Assembly: GCF_039830145.1 (NCBI RefSeq)
Contig: NZ_CP156082.1
Location: 762,001 to 826,000, forward strand
Source: Croceibacterium sp. TMG7-5b_MA50
GTDB lineage: Bacteria > Pseudomonadota > Alphaproteobacteria > Sphingomonadales > Sphingomonadaceae
Length of the DNA: 64,000 bases
Direction: 5' to 3'
Part shown: positions 1 through 9,886 of the stretch, piece after piece
Layout: each line of letters starts with the position of its first letter
Position numbering within the stretch: the stretch's first letter is position 1
Made by a program: the position numbers and the translations under genes
The notes under the pieces: generated by a model
Told to the model about the DNA's origin: nothing
What the model saw: only the letters and a program-made list of their open reading frames with translations
Database searches by the model: none

Positions 1-158
1 CACGAAGCCGTGGACTTGTAGCCCGGATCGAAGGTGAACATGCCCGTCTGGCCGTACATCTTGCGGATGTCGACCACGTCCGGGCCGGTGGTGCCGTGCA
101 TGATGGGAAGGTCAAAATCGGACCCGCCGATTGTGAGCTTTGCCTGCTTGTCCGCCAA
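1..158 (-). CDS. gltA: Citrate synthase, N-terminal part (runs off the left edge)
   Basis: This is the first ~52 codons of type II citrate synthase, which condenses acetyl-CoA and oxaloacetate in the TCA cycle. The translated start reads (M)ADKQAKLTIGGSDFDLPI, followed by a stretch containing GPDVVDIRKMYG and TFDPGYKSTAS, which is the typical N-terminus of bacterial GltA. The start is a TTG at 156-158, with AGGAGA about six bases upstream (165-170) and no better ATG nearby. It lies 32 nt downstream of gltX on the same strand, so co-transcription is possible. The rest of the gene, including the catalytic residues, is outside the window. Confidence 0.9.
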   Translation of the reverse strand, partial: MADKQAKLTIGGSDFDLPIMHGTTGPDVVDIRKMYGQTGMFTFDPGYKSTAS

Positions 159-190
159 AGCGCGTCTCCTTGCGTCGTAGGTGTATTCGT

Positions 191-1645
191 TCAAACCATC
201 CGTGCCGCCTGCGCGTCGATCCGGGCGAGGCTTTCGTCCCGTCCAAGCAGCGCCAGCACATCGAAAATCCCCGGGGAGGTGGTCTGCCCGGTCAGCGCCG
301 CGCGGAGCGGTTGCGCCAGCTTGCCGAGGCCGATTGCTTTCCCTTCCGCCAGACTCTTGAGGTCCGTTTCGAGCGCTTCCGTAGTCCAGTCCGGCAGCGC
401 GCGCAAACGATCCGCGATTTCAGCAAGCAGGTCGCGCGCGGTATCGTCCAGCAGCGCCTCGGCCTTCTCCGTCAGGGTGAGGGGATGGGTCGCGAACAGG
501 AAAGCGGCGCCCGCTGCCAGCTCATCCAGATCCTTTGCCCTCGGCGTCAGCACCGGCATGGCTCTCGCCAGCAGCGATGCGCCACTCTCCGTCATCGCAT
601 CACCGCCCAGGCGCGGTGCGACCAGATCCGTCAGCCGGTTATCGTCGGCCTGCCGGATGTAATGAGCATTCATGCTTTGCAGCTTTTTAAGGTCAAAGCG
701 GCTCGGGCTGCGACCCACATGGGCGAGATCGAACAGGGCGATCGCCTCCTCTTGCGTGAATTCCTCCTTGTCACCATGGCCCCAGCCGAGCCGCAGCAGA
801 TAGTTGAAGAGCGCTTCGGGCAGAATGCCAAGCTCGTCTCGATAGGCGTCGACACCGGTGGCGCCATGCCGCTTGGACATCTTCGCCCCGTCGCTGCCAT
901 GGATCAGCGGAATGTGCGCATAGACCGGATCGGGCCAGCCACCCTCGATCTGATCCATCGCACGCATGATCGGTAGCTGCCGGAATGCATTGTTGAGATG
1001 GTCGTCGCCGCGAATGACATGGGTGACGCCCATGTCATGGTCGTCCACCACCACCGCCAGCATGTAGGTCGGCGTACCGTCCGTGCGCAGCAACACGAAA
1101 TCGTCAAGTTCCGCGTTCCGGACAGTCACGCGACCCTGCACGGCATCGTCGATCACCGTCTCGCCATCTCGCGGAGCCTTCAGGCGGACCACGAAGGGCG
1201 CACCAGCGGGAGCGTCCGCAGGGTCCCGGTCGCGCCAGCGGCCATCATAGCGTAGCGGTTGCTTTGCGGCGCGCTGCGCCGCCCGCATCTGTTCCAGCTC
1301 CTCCGCCGTGGCATAGCACCGATAGGCATGTCCGGCGGCGAGCAATTGCTGCGCAACCTCCGCATGGCGCGCCACGCGAGCGGACTGGTATACTGGTTCA
1401 TTGTCGAAGGTGAGGCCAAGCCAATCAAGGCCATCCAGAATGGCCTCGATCGCCTCGGGCGTGGAGCGTTTGAGATCGGTATCCTCAATTCGCAGCAGCA
1501 CGCGGCCGCCATGGTGGCGCGCGAACAGCCAGTTAAACAGCGCGGTACGCGCGCCGCCAATATGCAGGAAACCGGTGGGCGATGGTGCAAAGCGCGTTAC
1601 CACCAACCCGGCGGCTTCACTGCCTGTCACACTCCCGCTTGCCAT
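191..1645 (-). CDS. gltX: Glutamate--tRNA ligase
   Basis: Class I aminoacyl-tRNA synthetase of 484 aa that charges tRNA-Glu (and often tRNA-Gln in alphaproteobacteria, before amidation). The HIGH-type motif is [14 protein letters not shown], with H28-G31. The KMSKS-type loop is KMSKRHG starting at K255. The ATG at 1643-1645 gives the usual length. The frame stays open further upstream, but that part is rich in Cys and Arg and is not family-like. Its start is only 30 nt from the comEC start on the opposite strand, so the two genes share a promoter region. gltA follows directly downstream. Confidence 0.95.
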   Translation of the reverse strand: MASGSVTGSEAAGLVVTRFAPSPTGFLHIGGARTALFNWLFARHHGGRVLLRIEDTDLKRSTPEAIEAILDGLDWLGLTFDNEPVYQSARVARHAEVAQQLLAAGHAYRCYATAEELEQMRAAQRAAKQPLRYDGRWRDRDPADAPAGAPFVVRLKAPRDGETVIDDAVQGRVTVRNAELDDFVLLRTDGTPTYMLAVVVDDHDMGVTHVIRGDDHLNNAFRQLPIMRAMDQIEGGWPDPVYAHIPLIHGSDGAKMSKRHGATGVDAYRDELGILPEALFNYLLRLGWGHGDKEEFTQEEAIALFDLAHVGRSPSRFDLKKLQSMNAHYIRQADDNRLTDLVAPRLGGDAMTESGASLLARAMPVLTPRAKDLDELAAGAAFLFATHPLTLTEKAEALLDDTARDLLAEIADRLRALPDWTTEALETDLKSLAEGKAIGLGKLAQPLRAALTGQTTSPGIFDVLALLGRDESLARIDAQAARMV

Positions 1646-1675
1646 TGACGCTTCTGTCCTTTTCAACCCGTTGTC

Positions 1676-3868
1676 ATGGCACCTTTGCACCTTCCTGCGA
1701 TTCCGATCGGCGAGGACGAGGGCATTGCTGCGTTGCAGCAGCCGCATTGGCGAAAGCGGCTGCGCTTGTCCAGCATGGCCGAGAACAGCGCAGATGCTAC
1801 CGAGCGATTCCTGACACAGGCGGGCTTCGACCGCGCCCCGTGGCTGGCCATAGCGATAATCACAGGCATTGCATGCTGGTTCGCCGCTGATGGGCCCGGT
1901 TGGTGGGTGGCGGCGATCGCCGGCGGATTGCTGCTCGGCTCTGGCGCGATCGCGATGTGGCGTGGCGAGAGCGGCCGTTACCACCTGATGTCCGCCTGCA
2001 TGGCGCTCGGGCTGGTGTTTGCCGTTGGTGTCGCATTAGCCTGGTTGCGGTCGGAGGCGGTCGGCACGCCGGCACTGGAGCGACGGGTCGCCGGTACTCT
2101 GACCGGGCGCGTGCTCGATCGGATCGAGCAACCGGCGGAAGGGCGCGTACGACTGGTTCTGGCGACGCGAGAAGCGGATACTGGCCGCGCCGTGAAGGTA
2201 CGGGTCAACCTGCCGCTGGCGGACGACAGCCCCGCCCTTGCAGAAGGCGCGCTGATCCGGTTGTCGGCACGGCTTATGCCGCCGGCATCACCGATGGTTC
2301 CGGGCGGCTATGACTTCGCGCGCACGGCGTGGTTCGAAGGGTTGGCTGCGACCGGAGGCGCCAGCGGCCCGGTCGAGGTGCTGGAACGAGCGGGCGAGGG
2401 CGGCGTGCTGGCGAAGGCGCAACGCGGCTTGGCGGATCACATCCGTGCACGGCTGGACGGGTCAGCCGGCACGATCGCCGCGGCGCTGGCCAGCGGCGAT
2501 CGCGGGGCCATCGCTGCGGTTGACGAGGAGGCGATGCGCGATGCCGGCCTCACTCACCTGCTATCGATCAGCGGGCTGCATGTGAGTGCGCTGATGGCGG
2601 CGGCCTGGTTCGTAGCGGTGAAGCTGCTTGCGCTGTGGCCCTGGCTGGCGTTGCGGGTCCGTCTGCCGCTGGTAGCGGCGGCATGCGCAGCGCTCGCCGG
2701 GATCAGTTACACCATGCTGACCGGGGCGGAGGTCCCGACCGTGCGAAGTTGCCTGGGGGCGCTGCTGGTGCTGGTGGCGCTGGCGCTGGGGAGAGAGCCG
2801 CTGAGCCTGCGCATGGTGGCGGTCGTCGCCATGCTGGTCCTGCTCGTCTGGCCCGAGGCGCTGATCGGGCCAAGTTTCCAGCTCAGCTTCGCTGCGGTAA
2901 TCGCCATTGTCGCCCTGCATGACAGTGCGCCGGTACGTGCTTTCCTGGCACCGCGGGAAGAGGCGGAATGGCGGCGGCCGGCAAAGCGCCTTGTCATGCT
3001 GCTGGTCAGCGGGCTGGTGATCGAATGGGCGCTGATGCCCATCGTGCTGTTCCACTTCCATCGCGCGGGAATTTACGGTGCGCTGGCAAATACCATCGCT
3101 ATTCCACTGACAACGTTCATCTCCATGCCGCTGATCGCGTTGGCCTTGCTGTTCGACATGGTGGGGCTGGGTGCACCGGCGTGGTGGTTGGCGGGCCGCT
3201 CCCTCGACCTGCTGTTATGGCTGGCGCACTTCACCGCCGGTCAACCGGGGGCCGTGCATTTGCTGCCGCAGATGAGCACCGGCAACTTCACGTTGTTTGT
3301 TGTTGGTGGGCTGTGGCTGGCGCTGTGGCATGGCCGCGTGCGGCTGTTGGGCTTTGTGCCGGTCGCCGCCGGGACTGCCCTATTGCTGCTGACCCCTGTG
3401 CCGGACCTGCTGATCACGGCCGACGGCCGGCATGTGGCGATCAGCGGCGAGGGCGACCGGCTGCTGGTCCTGCGCCCCATGCGGGAAGGCTTTGCGCGAG
3501 AGGTGCTGGGCGAACTGGCAGCTTTCAGCGGAGAGCCGGTGCCATTGACCGAATGGAAAGGCGCACGCTGCAGCCGGGATTTCTGCACGACGGAGCTGCT
3601 GCGCGGTGGCCGCCGCTGGCACCTGCTGCTGGCGCGCAGCAATCGGCAGGTCGCTTGGGAGCCGCTGACAGCGGCTTGTACCGCCGCAGACATCGTGGTC
3701 GCAGATCGCCGCCTGCCGCGCGCGTGCGTGCCGCGGGTGCTCAAGGCCGATCGCTCATCGCTCGGGCGTACGGGTGGACTGGCGATCACGCTTGGGACCA
3801 CAGCCAGGATCACCACCGTTGCCGACAGCCAAGGCCAGCACGGCTGGTGGCGGGGCTGGACCGACTAG
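1676..3868 (+). CDS. comEC: ComEC/Rec2-family DNA uptake channel protein
   Basis: Polytopic inner-membrane protein of 730 aa in the ComEC/Rec2 family, whose members form the channel for single-stranded DNA during natural transformation. It has N-terminal hydrophobic segments, a soluble OB-like region (about residues 130-250), then the competence domain with many membrane helices beginning near the conserved [15 protein letters not shown] stretch (about residue 295), and a C-terminal soluble part. A complete metallo-beta-lactamase HxHxDH motif was not seen in the C-terminus, so nuclease activity is doubtful. No clear ribosome site precedes the ATG at 1676. The ATG at 1775 ([12 protein letters not shown]) is an alternative start. 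It overlaps the convergent Mur ligase gene by 4 nt. Confidence 0.88.
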   Translation: MAPLHLPAIPIGEDEGIAALQQPHWRKRLRLSSMAENSADATERFLTQAGFDRAPWLAIAIITGIACWFAADGPGWWVAAIAGGLLLGSGAIAMWRGESGRYHLMSACMALGLVFAVGVALAWLRSEAVGTPALERRVAGTLTGRVLDRIEQPAEGRVRLVLATREADTGRAVKVRVNLPLADDSPALAEGALIRLSARLMPPASPMVPGGYDFARTAWFEGLAATGGASGPVEVLERAGEGGVLAKAQRGLADHIRARLDGSAGTIAAALASGDRGAIAAVDEEAMRDAGLTHLLSISGLHVSALMAAAWFVAVKLLALWPWLALRVRLPLVAAACAALAGISYTMLTGAEVPTVRSCLGALLVLVALALGREPLSLRMVAVVAMLVLLVWPEALIGPSFQLSFAAVIAIVALHDSAPVRAFLAPREEAEWRRPAKRLVMLLVSGLVIEWALMPIVLFHFHRAGIYGALANTIAIPLTTFISMPLIALALLFDMVGLGAPAWWLAGRSLDLLLWLAHFTAGQPGAVHLLPQMSTGNFTLFVVGGLWLALWHGRVRLLGFVPVAAGTALLLLTPVPDLLITADGRHVAISGEGDRLLVLRPMREGFAREVLGELAAFSGEPVPLTEWKGARCSRDFCTTELLRGGRRWHLLLARSNRQVAWEPLTAACTAADIVVADRRLPRACVPRVLKADRSSLGRTGGLAITLGTTARITTVADSQGQHGWWRGWTD

Positions 3869-5286
3869 CGCAAGCGTTCAAGCACCCCTTGTGCGAAGCT
3901 GGTCAGGGTGTCGTCCCGCGCGCCCATCACTACGATCCGATCGCCTGGCTGTGCCAATGCGACGATCCGATTGCCGCATGCCTCCCGCGCAGGGACATGT
4001 TCCGCCTGCCCGCCAAGCGCGTTGATCCGCGCCACCACCGCCTCGGTCCCTACGCTGCGATCGACGGTACCGCCGAAATAGACCGGATCGCACATAATGG
4101 TGAGATCGCCCGGCGCCAGTTCATCGGCGAACGTCGCGGCCAGTTCCTGCCCCATCTGCCGCAGGGGCCCGTAGCCGTGCGGCTGGAAGAAGGCGATCAC
4201 TCGGCCGGGATGGGCGCGCAGCGTGCGGAGCGTTGCCGCACACTTCTCCGGATTGTGGCCGAAATCGTCGATCACGGTGATGCCGGTGAGCGTGATACCC
4301 AATACGTCGAACCTGCGTGCCAAGCCAGCGAAGCTGTCCAGCGCCAAGGCGGCCTCATGCACCGGCACCCCCGCGGCGGCCGTCGCGGCGATGGCGGCGA
4401 GCGCGTTGGCCAGGTTGTGACGTCCAGGTACCTTAAGCCGAAGGGTATGCGCCACATCCTCCCGCCGGTCGACCACCAGTGCAGCGATGCCGTTCGCACT
4501 CTCTTCGATTGTGCCGGGTTCGATGCCGATCTTCGCGGCGGGGTGATTGATGGCGAAGGTCATCGATGGTCGAGCCTTGGGCAGCAGCCAGGCCGCCTCC
4601 TCGTCATCCAGGTTCAGCACCGCCGTACCGGCACGGCCGACGAAATCGCCAAATAGGACACGCAGTTCCTCGATACTTTTATGATCGAGGCTGACGTTCA
4701 GCAGCACCGCGACAGCGGGGTTGTAGAGCGAGATGGAGCCGTCACTCTCGTCGACTTCGGCCACGAACGGCTCGCCCCTGCCAGCGATCGCGCTGGCGAA
4801 AGGAACACCGGGCGCAGCGAAGTTCTTCATCACCGCACCATTGACGATCGTCGGATCGCGCTCGGCAGCATGCAGGATCCAGCCGATCATGCCTGTGACG
4901 GTGCTCTTGCCGCTGGTTCCACCGACAGCGATGCCGCAAGACGCGGCGTTGAAGAGCTTGGACAGCAGGTCCGCCCGGCTCATCCGACGGCAGCCAAGGG
5001 CGGCGGCACGGGCCACTTCTGGCACGCTGTCTTCGATTGCGGCGCTGGCGACCAAGATCTGCCGTGCGCTGGTGATGCCCGATCCGTCCTGCGGGTACAG
5101 GTCGAAGCCGAGGGCAGCCAGCCAGTCGCGCTTCAGGTCGGCCCGGCCTTGATCGAAGCTACGGTCTGAGCCGCCCACGATGGCGCCGTGCTGCCGCAGT
5201 ATCAGAGCTAGCGGCAACATGCCCGATCCGCCGATCCCGCAGAAGAACCAGGGCTGCGCGGTTAGGTCATTGGGCATGTCGATCAT
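3865..5286 (-). CDS. Mur ligase family protein (Mpl/MurC-like)
   Basis: Mur ligase of 473 aa. It has the N-terminal FFCGIGGSGM UDP-binding motif (14-23), the ATP P-loop GTSGKST (123-129), the central ESDGS motif and a C-terminal domain with a DDFGHNP motif. MurC adds L-Ala to UDP-MurNAc, whereas Mpl adds a recycled tripeptide. The gene is outside a dcw cluster and divergent from an LD-carboxypeptidase, which makes the recycling ligase Mpl the better guess, but the sequence as read here does not exclude a MurC paralogue. The start is uncertain between the ATG codons at 5286 and 5277, and no strong ribosome site is visible. Confidence 0.78.
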   Translation of the reverse strand: MIDMPNDLTAQPWFFCGIGGSGMLPLALILRQHGAIVGGSDRSFDQGRADLKRDWLAALGFDLYPQDGSGITSARQILVASAAIEDSVPEVARAAALGCRRMSRADLLSKLFNAASCGIAVGGTSGKSTVTGMIGWILHAAERDPTIVNGAVMKNFAAPGVPFASAIAGRGEPFVAEVDESDGSISLYNPAVAVLLNVSLDHKSIEELRVLFGDFVGRAGTAVLNLDDEEAAWLLPKARPSMTFAINHPAAKIGIEPGTIEESANGIAALVVDRREDVAHTLRLKVPGRHNLANALAAIAATAAAGVPVHEAALALDSFAGLARRFDVLGITLTGITVIDDFGHNPEKCAATLRTLRAHPGRVIAFFQPHGYGPLRQMGQELAATFADELAPGDLTIMCDPVYFGGTVDRSVGTEAVVARINALGGQAEHVPAREACGNRIVALAQPGDRIVVMGARDDTLTSFAQGVLERLR

Positions 5287-5343
5287 GCGGCAGGGCTATG
5301 CACTCGAGATGGACTTTGCAACCGCGCCAGTTAGGCAAGGGGC

Positions 5344-6177
5344 ATGACCCGTATCGCGATCTGCGCGCCCGCCCGGCCGATCACGCGCGACCTCGCCGAC
5401 GCAGTAAGTGCGCTGGTTGCAAGGGAGATGGCTGACGTCACCCTCAACTTCCATGCGCAATGCTTTGTTGAGGACGGACATTTCGCCGGGAATGATGCGG
5501 CCCGCCTTGCGGCGCTGCTGGATTGCGCCAATGATCCGGGTACTGACGCGGTATGGATCGCGCGGGGGGGATATGGTTCCAACCGGATCGCGGCAGAGGC
5601 CGTTACCCGGCTGAACGCGGCTGCGAGCAGCAAGACATTCTTGGGCTATTCTGACGGAGGCTACCTGCTGGCGGCGCTGTACCGGGCGGGGATCGGGCGG
5701 CCGGTGCATGGCCCGATTGTCGTCGACATGGTTCGTGATGGTGGCGAAGCGGCAATACTTCGATCCGTGCGCTTCATGGCGGGTATGGACGGGGCTGATC
5801 TGTGCGAGCCGTCGCTAGACAGCTGCCCGCGGGTCGCTTTCAATCTCACGACGCTGGCGATCCTCGCGGGGACGTCGTTGATGCCGGATCTTGCCGGTCA
5901 TGTCGTGATGGTGGAGGAGGTGGCGGAGCACCTGTATGCTATTGACCGGTTGTTCTTCACCCTGATGCCGCATCTGTCGGGCATAGCGGGCCTGCGGCTG
6001 GGCCGCATAAGCTGTGTGCCGGAGAATGACCGGCCGTTCGGGCATAATGCGGAGCAGATCGCGCGGGACTGGTGCGCGCGCGCCGGAGTGCCGTTCCTGG
6101 GCTTCGCTGACATTGGGCACGATGCGGACAACAAGGTGGTGCCGTTCGGCCTTGCATCCCCCGCCTCGGCACCATAA
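5344..6177 (+). CDS. ldcA: LD-carboxypeptidase (peptidase S66 family)
   Basis: A 277-aa cytoplasmic serine peptidase of the S66 family, which removes the terminal D-Ala from muropeptide tetrapeptides during peptidoglycan recycling. The expected catalytic elements are present: the ARGGYG motif at 73-78, the nucleophile Ser103 in FLGYSDGG, Glu191 in VMVEEVAEH and His259 in ADIGHD. It is transcribed away from the Mur ligase with 57 nt between the start codons, so a shared promoter region is likely. Together they would make tripeptide and religate it to UDP-MurNAc. No signal peptide is visible, consistent with cytosolic action. Confidence 0.85.
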   Translation: MTRIAICAPARPITRDLADAVSALVAREMADVTLNFHAQCFVEDGHFAGNDAARLAALLDCANDPGTDAVWIARGGYGSNRIAAEAVTRLNAAASSKTFLGYSDGGYLLAALYRAGIGRPVHGPIVVDMVRDGGEAAILRSVRFMAGMDGADLCEPSLDSCPRVAFNLTTLAILAGTSLMPDLAGHVVMVEEVAEHLYAIDRLFFTLMPHLSGIAGLRLGRISCVPENDRPFGHNAEQIARDWCARAGVPFLGFADIGHDADNKVVPFGLASPASAP

Positions 6178-6206
6178 CGGCGCCCGCCACACAGAAGGAG
6201 AGGCAG

Positions 6207-7166
6207 ATGGCCCAAGCATTCCTGTTCCCCGGCCAGGGAAGCCAGAAGGTCGGCATGGGCCGCGACCTGGCGGAAGCGAGCACCGCCGCACGCGCCGTGT
6301 TCCAGGAGGTTGACGACGCGCTGGGCCAGCACCTGTTTCGCCTGATGGTTGAAGGGCCGGAAGACCAACTGACGCTTACCGAGAATGCGCAGCCCGCGAT
6401 CATGGCCAATGCCATCGCAGTTTTGCGCGTGCTGGAGGCGGAAGGCGGTTTCAGCCTGCAGGCGCATGGCGAATGCGTCGCCGGCCATTCGCTGGGTGAA
6501 TACACCGCGCTGTGCGCCGCGGGCGCTTTCACGCTGGCCGATACCGCTCGTTTGCTGAAGCTGCGTGGACAGGCGATGCAGGCGGCCGTGCCGGTTGGGG
6601 TAGGCGCGATGTGTGCGCTGCTCGGTGCCGACCTCGCCAAAGCCACCGCGTTGGCTGAAGCGGCGAGCGCCCAGCTGTTGAGCGATGGCAGGCCTGCCCT
6701 GTGTCAGGTCGCCAACGACAACGATCCAGGACAGGTCGTGTTGTCAGGTCACCGAGAAGCGATCGAGAGAGCTGTCGCCATGGTGAAGGAACATGGGATC
6801 AAGCGCGGCGTCCTGTTGCCCGTATCGGCCCCGTTCCACTGTGATCTGATGGCGCCGGCAGCCGATGCCATGGCTGAGGCGCTGGAGCGCACGTCGCCCG
6901 CACCCATGCTGCTGCCGGTGTATGCCAATGTCACTGCCGCACTGGTCAGCGACCCCGCAGTGGAGCGGGACCTGCTGGTGCGCCAGGTTACCGGTCGCGT
7001 CCGCTGGCGCGAAAGCATCCTGGCCATGGGCGAGGGCGGAATTGAACGTTTCGTCGAATTCGGCGGCAAGGTGGTCGGGCCGATGGTCGGTCGCACGCTG
7101 CCCGATGCCGCAGTCACCAGCGTGGTGACGATGGCGGACATCGAGGCTTTCGCAAAGACACTCTGA
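6207..7166 (+). CDS. fabD: Malonyl-CoA:ACP transacylase
   Basis: This 319-aa enzyme moves the malonyl group from CoA to acyl carrier protein to start fatty-acid elongation. It shows GQGSQ at 9-13, the nucleophile Ser95 in GHSLGE and the catalytic His211 in SAPFHCDLM. AGGAGAGGC lies just before the ATG. fabG follows after 13 nt, so the two are almost certainly one operon. The length is normal for the family. Confidence 0.96.
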   Translation: MAQAFLFPGQGSQKVGMGRDLAEASTAARAVFQEVDDALGQHLFRLMVEGPEDQLTLTENAQPAIMANAIAVLRVLEAEGGFSLQAHGECVAGHSLGEYTALCAAGAFTLADTARLLKLRGQAMQAAVPVGVGAMCALLGADLAKATALAEAASAQLLSDGRPALCQVANDNDPGQVVLSGHREAIERAVAMVKEHGIKRGVLLPVSAPFHCDLMAPAADAMAEALERTSPAPMLLPVYANVTAALVSDPAVERDLLVRQVTGRVRWRESILAMGEGGIERFVEFGGKVVGPMVGRTLPDAAVTSVVTMADIEAFAKTL

Positions 7167-7179
7167 GGAGCACGACACC

Positions 7180-7941
7180 ATGTTCGACCTTACCGGAATG
7201 ACCGCCCTCGTCACCGGAGCAAGCGGCGGGATCGGTTCGTCCGTTGCCCGAGCCCTGGCTTCGCAGGGTGCACGGCTGGCGCTCAGCGGCTCCAACCCTG
7301 CCAAGCTGCGTGCCTTCCGCGAGGAGCTGAACGCCAGCCACCCTCCGCGCGAAGCCGATGGTCATGTGGAGATCACCTGCAACCTGTCCGACACCACTCA
7401 GGTGGAGGAACTGGTGCCCGCCGCGCTCGACACGTTCGGCAAACTCGACATTCTGGTCAACAATGCCGGCATCACGCGCGACAACCTGGCGCTGCGGATG
7501 AAGGATGCCGAATGGGACGAGGTGATCCGCATCAACCTGGAGGCCGCGTTCCGCCTGATGCGTGCGGCGGCGAAGCCGATGATGAAGGCGCGCTTCGGCC
7601 GGATTGTTTCGGTGACCTCCATTGTCGGCACGACGGGCAATCCCGGTCAGATGAACTACGCCGCCGCCAAGGCCGGGCTGACCGGCATGAGCAAGAGCCT
7701 TGCAGCCGAGCTGGCGCAGCGCGGTGTGACGGTGAACTGCGTGGCACCCGGCTTCATTCGCACGGCGATGACCGATGCGCTGGCCGACGCGCAGAAGGAG
7801 GCGCTGTCCGGCCGTATTCCGATGGGCCGCATGGGCGAGGGGGAGGAGATCGGCGCCGCCGTCGCTTACCTCGCGAGCCGGGAAGCCGGCTACGTCACTG
7901 GGCAGACGCTGCACGTGAACGGCGGCATGGCGATGATCTGA
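7180..7941 (+). CDS. fabG: 3-oxoacyl-ACP reductase
   Basis: Short-chain dehydrogenase of 253 aa that reduces 3-oxoacyl-ACP with NADPH in fatty-acid synthesis. The cofactor motif TGASGGIG is at 12-19, NNAG at 94-97, and the catalytic Ser147, Tyr160 and Lys164 (YAAAK) are all in place. It ends with the typical TGQTLHVNGGMAM tail. GAGGAGC precedes the ATG. It sits directly behind fabD. The general SDR fold is shared by many enzymes, but this fabD-fabG context makes the FabG role firm. Confidence 0.95.
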   Translation: MFDLTGMTALVTGASGGIGSSVARALASQGARLALSGSNPAKLRAFREELNASHPPREADGHVEITCNLSDTTQVEELVPAALDTFGKLDILVNNAGITRDNLALRMKDAEWDEVIRINLEAAFRLMRAAAKPMMKARFGRIVSVTSIVGTTGNPGQMNYAAAKAGLTGMSKSLAAELAQRGVTVNCVAPGFIRTAMTDALADAQKEALSGRIPMGRMGEGEEIGAAVAYLASREAGYVTGQTLHVNGGMAMI

Positions 7942-8090
7942 CGCCTGCATGGCGGCGCGTTATCCCCAACCTTGGCGGTGCATGCGCCATTCCGGCTTGC
8001 CGCCAAGGTCCCCTGCGCTAAGGATGGGACACGTCTGTTGTGGGCGCCGGCAACGCTCTGGCCGGGCCCGAGAGGGGTTGAAGTGACGCC

Positions 8091-9224
8091 ATGAAGGCCA
8101 GAATCGAACGCGCCAAGCTGCTGCGCTGCTTGTCCCACGTCCAGTCGGTGGTGGAACGTCGCAACACTATCCCGATCTTGTCCAACGTCCTGATCGAGGC
8201 GGCGGGCGATGGCACCGTGAAGATCATGGCCACCGACCTTGACCTGCAGGTGGTGGAAAGTGTGCAGGCCAACGCGGTGGAAGGTGCAGGCGCGATCACC
8301 GTGTCCGCTCACCTGCTGTTCGACATCGCCCGCAAGCTGCCTGACGGGGCAGAGGTAAGCCTGGAGGCGGCCGATAACCGCATGACGGTGAAGGCCGGGC
8401 GCAGCCGGTTCCAGCTGCCGACGCTGCCGCGCGACGATTTCCCGGTGATCGTGGAAGGCGACCTGCCGACAAGTTTTGAATTGCCGGCCAAGCAGCTGGC
8501 CGAACTGATCGACCGGACCCGCTTTGCGATCTCCACGGAAGAGACGCGTTACTACCTCAACGGCATCTTCCTGCATGTCAGCGAGGATGGCGGCGACGGG
8601 CCGCTGCTGCGTGCCGCGGCGACGGATGGCCACCGGCTAGCCCGCTTCACCCTGCCGCGGCCGGACGGAGCCGATGGCATGCCCGACGTGATCGTGCCGC
8701 GCAAATGCGTGGCCGAGTTGCGCAAGCTGCTGGAAGAGGCGCTGGAGCACAATGTCGAGATCGACCTGTCCGCCAGCAAGATCCGCTTCACCCTGGGCGG
8801 GGAGGGCGGGGTGGTGCTGACCAGCAAGCTGATCGACGGCACATTCCCGGATTACAGCCGCGTCATCCCGACTGCCAATGACAAGCTGCTGAAGCTGGAC
8901 CCGCGCTCCTTCTACGAAGGGGTTGATCGCGTCGCTACCATCGCCACGGAGAAGACCCGCGCGGTCAAGATGGGGCTTGATACCGATCGCGTGACCCTGT
9001 CTGTCACCAGTCCAGACAATGGCACCGCGGCGGAAGAAGTGCCAGCCAGCTACACCGCCCAAGGGCTCGAGATTGGGTTCAACGCCAATTACCTGAAGGA
9101 CATCCTTGGGCAGATCGACGGCGACACGGTGGAGATGCACCTGGCCGACCCGAACGCTCCGACTCTGATCCGCCAGGATGAAAAGGCTGCCGCCCTCTAC
9201 GTACTGATGCCCATGCGAGTCTGA
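8091..9224 (+). CDS. dnaN: DNA polymerase III beta subunit (sliding clamp)
   Basis: Sliding clamp of 377 aa, which forms a ring dimer around DNA and tethers the replicative polymerase. The N-terminus (LLRCLSHVQSVVERRNTIPILSNV) and the C-terminus (YVLMPMRV) are both characteristic. It stands alone rather than beside dnaA or recF, which is common in alphaproteobacteria. The 149-nt gap after fabG probably holds its promoter. A strong intrinsic terminator follows at 9258-9289. Confidence 0.96.
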   Translation: MKARIERAKLLRCLSHVQSVVERRNTIPILSNVLIEAAGDGTVKIMATDLDLQVVESVQANAVEGAGAITVSAHLLFDIARKLPDGAEVSLEAADNRMTVKAGRSRFQLPTLPRDDFPVIVEGDLPTSFELPAKQLAELIDRTRFAISTEETRYYLNGIFLHVSEDGGDGPLLRAAATDGHRLARFTLPRPDGADGMPDVIVPRKCVAELRKLLEEALEHNVEIDLSASKIRFTLGGEGGVVLTSKLIDGTFPDYSRVIPTANDKLLKLDPRSFYEGVDRVATIATEKTRAVKMGLDTDRVTLSVTSPDNGTAAEEVPASYTAQGLEIGFNANYLKDILGQIDGDTVEMHLADPNAPTLIRQDEKAAALYVLMPMRV

Positions 9225-9257
9225 CCCGGCCGCTATTCTCCTGACTGCCCCTTCATG

Positions 9258-9289
9258 ACGCCCGTCGCATTCTGTGCGGCGGGCGTTTT
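9258..9289 (+). terminator. Rho-independent terminator of dnaN
   Basis: A 12-bp stem (58-69 pairs with 75-86 of the 9200s, one G-T wobble) around ACGCCCG / CGGGCGT, a 5-nt loop, then TTTT. It lies 34 nt after the dnaN stop and points rightward, so it ends the dnaN transcript. Confidence 0.8.
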
Positions 9290-9370
9290 GCCATGTGTTC
9301 TGCGGAGGGCTTAACCTCGGGTGCGGGGGTGTGGTAAGCTTCGCTGCACAAACGATAAAGGAGAGCAGGC

Positions 9371-9679
9371 ATGGGCAGCAAGTTCGACCAGCGTGACGTG
9401 CATCATGAGCTGGTGAATGTGGGCCTCCGGGCGCAGGCAACCGCAGCCGGCTTCGTCGAGTTGTGCAAGGAGCTGAAGGCGACGGGCGCACTGGACGACA
9501 ACGCGATGAGCCGCATCAAAGATGCCATTGCGGACGAAGTGGCGCTGACCTGTCCACGCTCAATTCCACGTACCGAGTTCCGCCGCGACATTTGCCGCCG
9601 GCTGGACGCGCTGTTCACCGGGCGGGAAAAGATCGGTGACGCCGATGCGCTGGATTTCGCTTCCGCTCGCAACGACTAG
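9371..9679 (+). CDS. Small conserved-type hypothetical protein
   Basis: A 102-aa soluble, mostly helical protein starting MGSKFDQRDVHHELVNVGL. No motif is recognised. GGAGAG lies just before the ATG at 9371, and the codon use matches the neighbours, so it is likely a real gene. There is no signal peptide or membrane segment. It has one CP pair (residues 57-58) and a charged C-terminus. It stands alone between the dnaN terminator and tRNA-Asn, so context gives no function. Confidence 0.6.
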   Translation: MGSKFDQRDVHHELVNVGLRAQATAAGFVELCKELKATGALDDNAMSRIKDAIADEVALTCPRSIPRTEFRRDICRRLDALFTGREKIGDADALDFASARND

Positions 9680-9734
9680 GAGCGTTGCACCAAAAGGGCG
9701 AGGGTGGCCCCGGCTGGTGCCGCCGGAAGGATGT

Positions 9735-9809
9735 TGGCTCCCCGAGTAGGATTCGAACCTACGGCCATTCGATTAACAGTCGAATGCTCTACCGCTGAGC
9801 TATCGGGGA
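9735..9809 (-). tRNA. tRNA-Asn (GTT), CCA encoded
   Basis: A complete 75-nt cloverleaf on the minus strand. The acceptor stem is TCCCCGA / TCGGGGA, the discriminator is G, and CCA is encoded at 9735-9737. The D-arm contains AGCTCAGCGGTAGAGC, the anticodon loop is CTGTTAA giving GTT, and the T-arm contains GGTTCGAATCC. All stems pair. There is no neighbouring tRNA. A 77-nt spacer separates it from the nadK stop. Confidence 0.97.
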
Positions 9810-9886
9810 GCAGCCCGTCGCCGGGCAGGGGTGCGCCTATATGAAGGCCTGAACCCTTTGGCAAGGGCCACTTTCGCTATGAGGGC

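Noticed and set aside
1646-1984. N-terminal extension of gltX upstream of 1645
   Set aside because: It overlaps comEC, lacks family similarity, and the ATG at 1643-1645 gives the standard GluRS N-terminus.
9240-9370. Possible small gene between dnaN and the 102-aa protein
   Set aside because: The space holds the dnaN terminator and probably a promoter. No frame with a ribosome site was found.
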